Shown here in pieces: positions 60,548-64,000 of a stretch of DNA of 64,000 bases. The stretch covers positions 19,352,707 through 19,416,706 of the forward strand of contig OZ022239.1 of NCBI GenBank assembly GCA_963978895.1, given 5' to 3'. Below the pieces are notes generated by a model. That model was not told where the DNA came from, searched no databases, and saw only the letters and a program-made list of their open reading frames with translations. Source of the stretch: Erpobdella octoculata. Lineage: Eukaryota > Annelida > Clitellata > Hirudinida > Erpobdellidae. Position 1 is the first letter of the stretch. Each line of letters starts with the position of its first letter. A program made the translations under genes and the position numbers.

Positions 60548-60873
60548 CAGCAGAAAAAAGCCATGTTTTGGATTATGACTGTTCATTGTTAAAAGCTAAT
60601 GAATATGTTGTAGTTAGATTCAAAACAAAAAAGAAAATTATTCACTACATCGGACAAATATTTTCAGATGATGGTGAATTATTAATAAAGTTTCTAAAAA
60701 GGGAGAGGACATCATCATTTAATTTCATTTGTGCAAATGATAACTTATTCCAATTTGAAAAGGATGATATTGTTTGTAAACTTCCAGACCCAATTCATCA
60801 TGGCGGGACTGCTCGAGCCAGTCGTCACTTGGTCTTTGCAGTAGATTTATCCATTTTTCATAACATGTGTTGA
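60469..60873 (+). pseudogene. pogo-type transposase, C-terminal tail
   Basis: A 134-codon frame overlapping the previous one in another phase. It contains KANEYVVVRFKTKKKIIHYI, GQIFSDDGELLIKFLKRER and DDIVCKLPDPIHHGGTARAS, followed by VFAVDLS. This domain ends many animal pogo/jerky-type transposases. Its presence after the N-terminal half shows an internal deletion with a frame change near 60440. A polyadenylation-like AATAAA lies near 60905. Confidence 0.75.
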
Positions 60874-61223
60874 ATTTATATAACTTTAATGATTATTATT
60901 ATTAATAAAAGCTAATATACCTGTTTTCATGTGTTTTTTGAGAGAACTGGATGTGGGATCATACTGAATTTTACCTAGGATCAATGTGCCCCATGGGGGG
61001 ATCATAGTGCCCCATATGCGGGGCACTTTGATCTTTTTTAGGGCTTGCACCAAAGTTCAATTTAAAAATAGTTCTCTTACATTATACAATGTCAAACTTA
61101 ATTGAATCCATAGAAGAGATGTTCCTCTCTGTAATTAAAAAAAACAAAAGTAGATTTTTTGAACGGCTTGACTGTTATCGCCAAAAAACCTCAAAAGAGA
61201 TCAAAAAGCCCCCATTTCCCCTA

Positions 61224-63155
61224 TATGGTCAAAACGTATGGCTCAAGCAAGCAAGCAAACAGTGAATTTGATATACAGGATTTAAGAAAATAGAACAAAT
61301 GCATTTTAGTTATTTTCATCTTCCGCACGAAATCAAAACTGCAAAAATAGTTTTTGTATTTTTGGGTTTCTAGCTGATATAAGCAAACAACAACATCCGG
61401 CTTATGGAAACAAATTAGGATGACGCACGAAACGCAAATATGGAAAAATAAAATTTACCAAACAATAATAATCATTATAATAATTATAAAAAAATTTTCA
61501 ACAGCTTTATTTCAGGTTAATAATAAATTTAATTACAGAATTACAATAAAAACAGTTTTACGTTAGATATTTTTGTTTTTCTAAACATGAATAGAGCAAT
61601 TTTAAAACTTAAAAAATAAATTTCCAGATTTAACAAACTGCATCTTCACATATTCTAAATTTCAATTTGATTGAATGACGGAAAGTTTTTCCGTTTTCAC
61701 AGACAAGCCAGCAAAACCGGTGAAGTATATATAAAAAGTTTGAAAAAAATTTTGAAGTGGCCCCACGGTCGAACGAGCTTTATATAAAGAATTTATTTTT
61801 AAAAATTATAAAAGATTAAATTTTTAACAGTTTGAACTTTTAGAAAAAAAAACAAATTTTTAAAAATTGAAAACTTTCAATGAAATATATTATTTAAAAA
61901 ATTTTGAAAATTTAACAAAATGGATTGTCATGAAAGCTAATTTCGTTTTCAAATTTAAGCTTGTATGTATGACGAGATATTGGTTAATTTTGTTTCCACA
62001 AAGAAACAAGTAGGCAGGTTAATATGATGTAACGATAAATTAATAAATATATAAAGTAATTTTTAATTATAATTTTTACTTAAAATCAAACTTATTTACA
62101 TTATTTATTATCAATTTAAATTGACAGCTTTCAAAATTTTATTAAAAATAGAAGAATTTCAGTAATGTTTAGTGTTAAGCTAGACCGCCAGTGTTCATTC
62201 CTGCCGAATTTAAGATTTTTTTATTCTCCATTCAGGAAAAAAGACAGCACAGAATTGTTTGATGCCGGGACGCACTCAGAACTTTTTTCGGAGGGTTTTA
62301 CAATTGTTGTTCAGCTTCAATTATTTAATTGTTTATAAAAAATATCAAACAACAAATTTAAAAAAAGTTAAATCTACTTTATGTTGAAAAAAAGAATAAC
62401 TTTATTTTAAATTAAAAAATGTTTATATTTCAAAAATGTCAAAATTGTCAAAAAAAATTGTGTTCTAATTTAACAAGTATGTTTTTTCCTATTTTTATAG
62501 TTTTTGTTTTTTCAGCTATTTTATCCAAAATAAAATTAGCTGTTGGTAAAAAATGTCTGTACAAAATTAAAAAGTTAAACCATTGAATAAATAGTTTTCT
62601 AATAAACAACTTTTTTATAAATTTAAGAAAATCTCTGAAAATTTTTTACGTAGAAATGGACTACAACATATATAATGGTTAATTAACAAAAAATAATTTT
62701 ACAACAACTTATTTGTTGTTTTATCATCAGTAAAACCAGTTTATTATTATTTTTCATGCAGTAAAATTTTTTTTAATATTTTTATGGGAGTTCTAATCCG
62801 AAACATTTCTTTTTTTAGTACGCGCTTGGTTTGATAAACATGGCAAGTTAAGGATAAATCTATTGCATTTATTTTCTATATTCTATTCAATACTTCAAAT
62901 GTGAGTGTCGCTGAAGGTTACTTACTCAATCAAAACGTTTATGTTTTCGACACAAAAATCATAATCAGCACACTTAATTTCTAATGTATGTATATATGTA
63001 TGTATGTGTGTGTACAGACTCTTGAAGAGCTTTTCTGTGGAGATCATCAGAAGAAAACCCCCCTTCAAGCAAGCGTTTCGGCTTTTTAATTTCTTGACAT
63101 TCTAGAGAGGGTGAGCCACGTTCGACAGACGGACGTCCTCCGGCAGAAAATTTCA
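61224..63155. other. AT-rich stretch, nothing recognised
   Basis: No gene or element ends recognised. 61660-61740 (TGAATGACGGAAAGTTTTTC) may be an old dispersed-repeat end. 62985-63015 is a short (GTAT)n patch. Confidence 0.45.
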
Positions 63156-63159
63156 TTCT

Positions 63160-63835
63160 TTATTCTTTATCAACAACGAATTTTTCTCCTTCCTTGCAGC
63201 ATGGCAGATATTCGACATACATTTTCAATAAAAACAAACTCGCAACATTGAAGAAATTAGGACTATTCAACTGAGAAACTTTCGACGACGGAACGGCCTC
63301 GCTCTCGTAGCGGAACTTAATATCGCCACGTAAACAAAGACGAAGCAATTGTATTCGTGCAGAGCGATGAGAGCGACTTCTAAATTTGGAAATTCTTTTT
63401 TTTTCTCTTTGAGACCATATCCTGAATGAAGCCGATTCAGCTGCTTCAGAAATTTGTTTAATAGCGCGAGTTCGCTCTCTGTTAGACAATCCCATGGCCC
63501 GCAGCAATTTCAGCAAAGACTTGCCAACCAAACCGCGCGCTCCGACTTCAACAGCAAAAAGCTCCGCTCCTGAGCCATTCGTTCCAAATCTAACGCCAAT
63601 TCTCTGTATTCTTCTAGTTTCATGATGTTACTGGCCTTCATGTTGTTCTCCCATGGCACCACCAACTCGATAAGAAGAAACGTCTTGGCCAGACTTGAAA
63701 AAACAACTATGTCTGGTTTTTTCCCATTTTTTATCAAAACTGAAAAGCACTTTTCAGCCTTCAGATCAGCAGAAACCATCCAGTCTTCAGTCCACTGAAG
63801 AGAAACTATGGCATTCTCTATGTCAACTCTAGGAT
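63160..63835 (-). pseudogene. PD-(D/E)XK-type retroelement domain, frameshifted
   Basis: Two overlapping minus frames (63779-63510 and 63531-63160) form one protein after a single frameshift near 63530-63570. The first shows KPDIVVFSSLAKTFLLIELV and VPWENNM, the second VGKSLLKLLRAMGLSNRERT and AESASFRIWSQREKK. I recall this layout (RPDIVLWS..., ELTVPWE..., VGCRGF...) from a protein common in animal genomes near retrotransposons; P-D and E-L suggest a restriction-like nuclease fold. It ends at a stop at 63160. It lies directly beside a gypsy RT fragment in the same orientation. Confidence 0.65.
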
Positions 63836-63837
63836 TC

Positions 63838-64000
63838 TATTTGGTTCCTGAGACTAGAGTTGGTTTTACCTTAGTGACATCATCTAAATAGGCGGCAACG
63901 CCATCTAGACCAGTAATCATAGTGTCTATGATTTGTTGAAAAACACCTGGTGCTGATTTCACACCAAATGGTAGACGGTTATAACGAAACAAACCTTTAT
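63838..64000 (-). pseudogene. Gypsy RT fragment at the window end
   Basis: The minus strand, entering from the right edge, reads FRYNRLPFGVKSAPGVFQQI and GLDGVAAYLDDVTKV, the RT palm with the catalytic YLDD box. It leaves the family text after YLDDV and meets a stop near 63842. It differs in sequence from gypsy copies 1 and 2, so it is another family. It continues beyond the window. Confidence 0.85.

Larger units (their letters stand above)
59324..61221 (+). mobile_element. pogo-type DNA transposon with a deleted transposase
   Basis: The inverted ends GGGGAGATGGGGGCTTTTTG (left) and CAAAAAGCCCCCATTTCCCC (right) differ by one base and are flanked by TA (59322-59323 and 61222-61223), the pogo/Tc1 target. 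Subterminal repeats of GGGGCAC...TTGATC type occur at both ends (59345-59365, 59695-59750 and 60955-61035). The transposase is in two parts with its catalytic middle missing, so this copy depends on helpers. Confidence 0.88.

Overview
The window is AT-rich eukaryotic (metazoan) genomic DNA, dominated by transposable elements and long (TA)n arrays. It has no bacterial-style gene layout, no operons and no recognisable rRNA or tRNA. The only host gene I can support lies on the minus strand. It is an immunoglobulin-superfamily (lachesin/DPR/IgLON-like) cell-surface protein, seen as three phase-compatible exons at 44207-44316, 24680-24884 and 12432-12593, separated by introns of about 19 kb and 12 kb. 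Such proteins are typical of bilaterian nervous systems, so an invertebrate bilaterian is likely. The species cannot be fixed from the sequence. Nearly everything else sits inside or beside this gene's introns.

Layout. 1-9.1 kb: a decayed Ty3/gypsy element (plus strand) whose 5' LTR is split by a 3.45-kb Foldback-like element. The latter has about 600-bp inverted arms filled with 20-bp tandem repeats, a 9-bp target duplication and an internal LINE RNase H fragment. A CR1/L2-type LINE fragment interrupts the gypsy reverse transcriptase (RT). 12.4-12.6 kb: Ig exon. 13.2-16.7 kb: long but broken CR1/L2-like LINE. 16.7-18.2 kb: dispersed repeats. 18.17-24.01 kb: a very young Gmr1-like Ty3/gypsy element (integrase upstream of RT, apparently identical 397-bp LTRs, 5-bp target duplication, truncated RT). 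24.7-24.9 kb: Ig exon. 27-29.5 kb: LINE RT remnant split by an inverted-repeat element carrying TAATCCCG arrays. 31.1-31.4 kb: Tigger/pogo fragment. 33-39.8 kb: Penelope-like retroelement (PLE) pieces packed between (TA)n arrays, with four hammerhead ribozymes, a GIY-YIG endonuclease end and a CCCGAA-rich hAT-like element. 40.1-41.5 kb: hAT element. 44.2-44.3 kb: Ig exon. 45.6-48.9 kb: internally deleted SAP-Gag gypsy pieces, one split by a second CCCGAA element. 51.5-55.6 kb: second copy of the first gypsy family (minus strand) with a SAP-Gag LTR element inside its LTR. 57-58.8 kb: an inverted-repeat unit, a 155-bp satellite and a hAT-like fragment. 59.3-61.2 kb: pogo-type transposon with intact ends and a deleted transposase. 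63.2-64 kb: chimera of gypsy RT with a PD-(D/E)XK-type retroelement domain.

The most interesting signal is in the PLE cluster. All four hammerhead motifs keep the same junction CUGANG-AUG-G, so the catalytic core contains a start codon. Three of them open a reading frame that runs through the ribozyme into a conserved N-terminal peptide, which stops exactly at a (TA)n array. Predicted self-cleavage would cut inside that frame, downstream of the AUG. All functional statements are inferences from motifs read by eye; nothing was searched or folded by computer.
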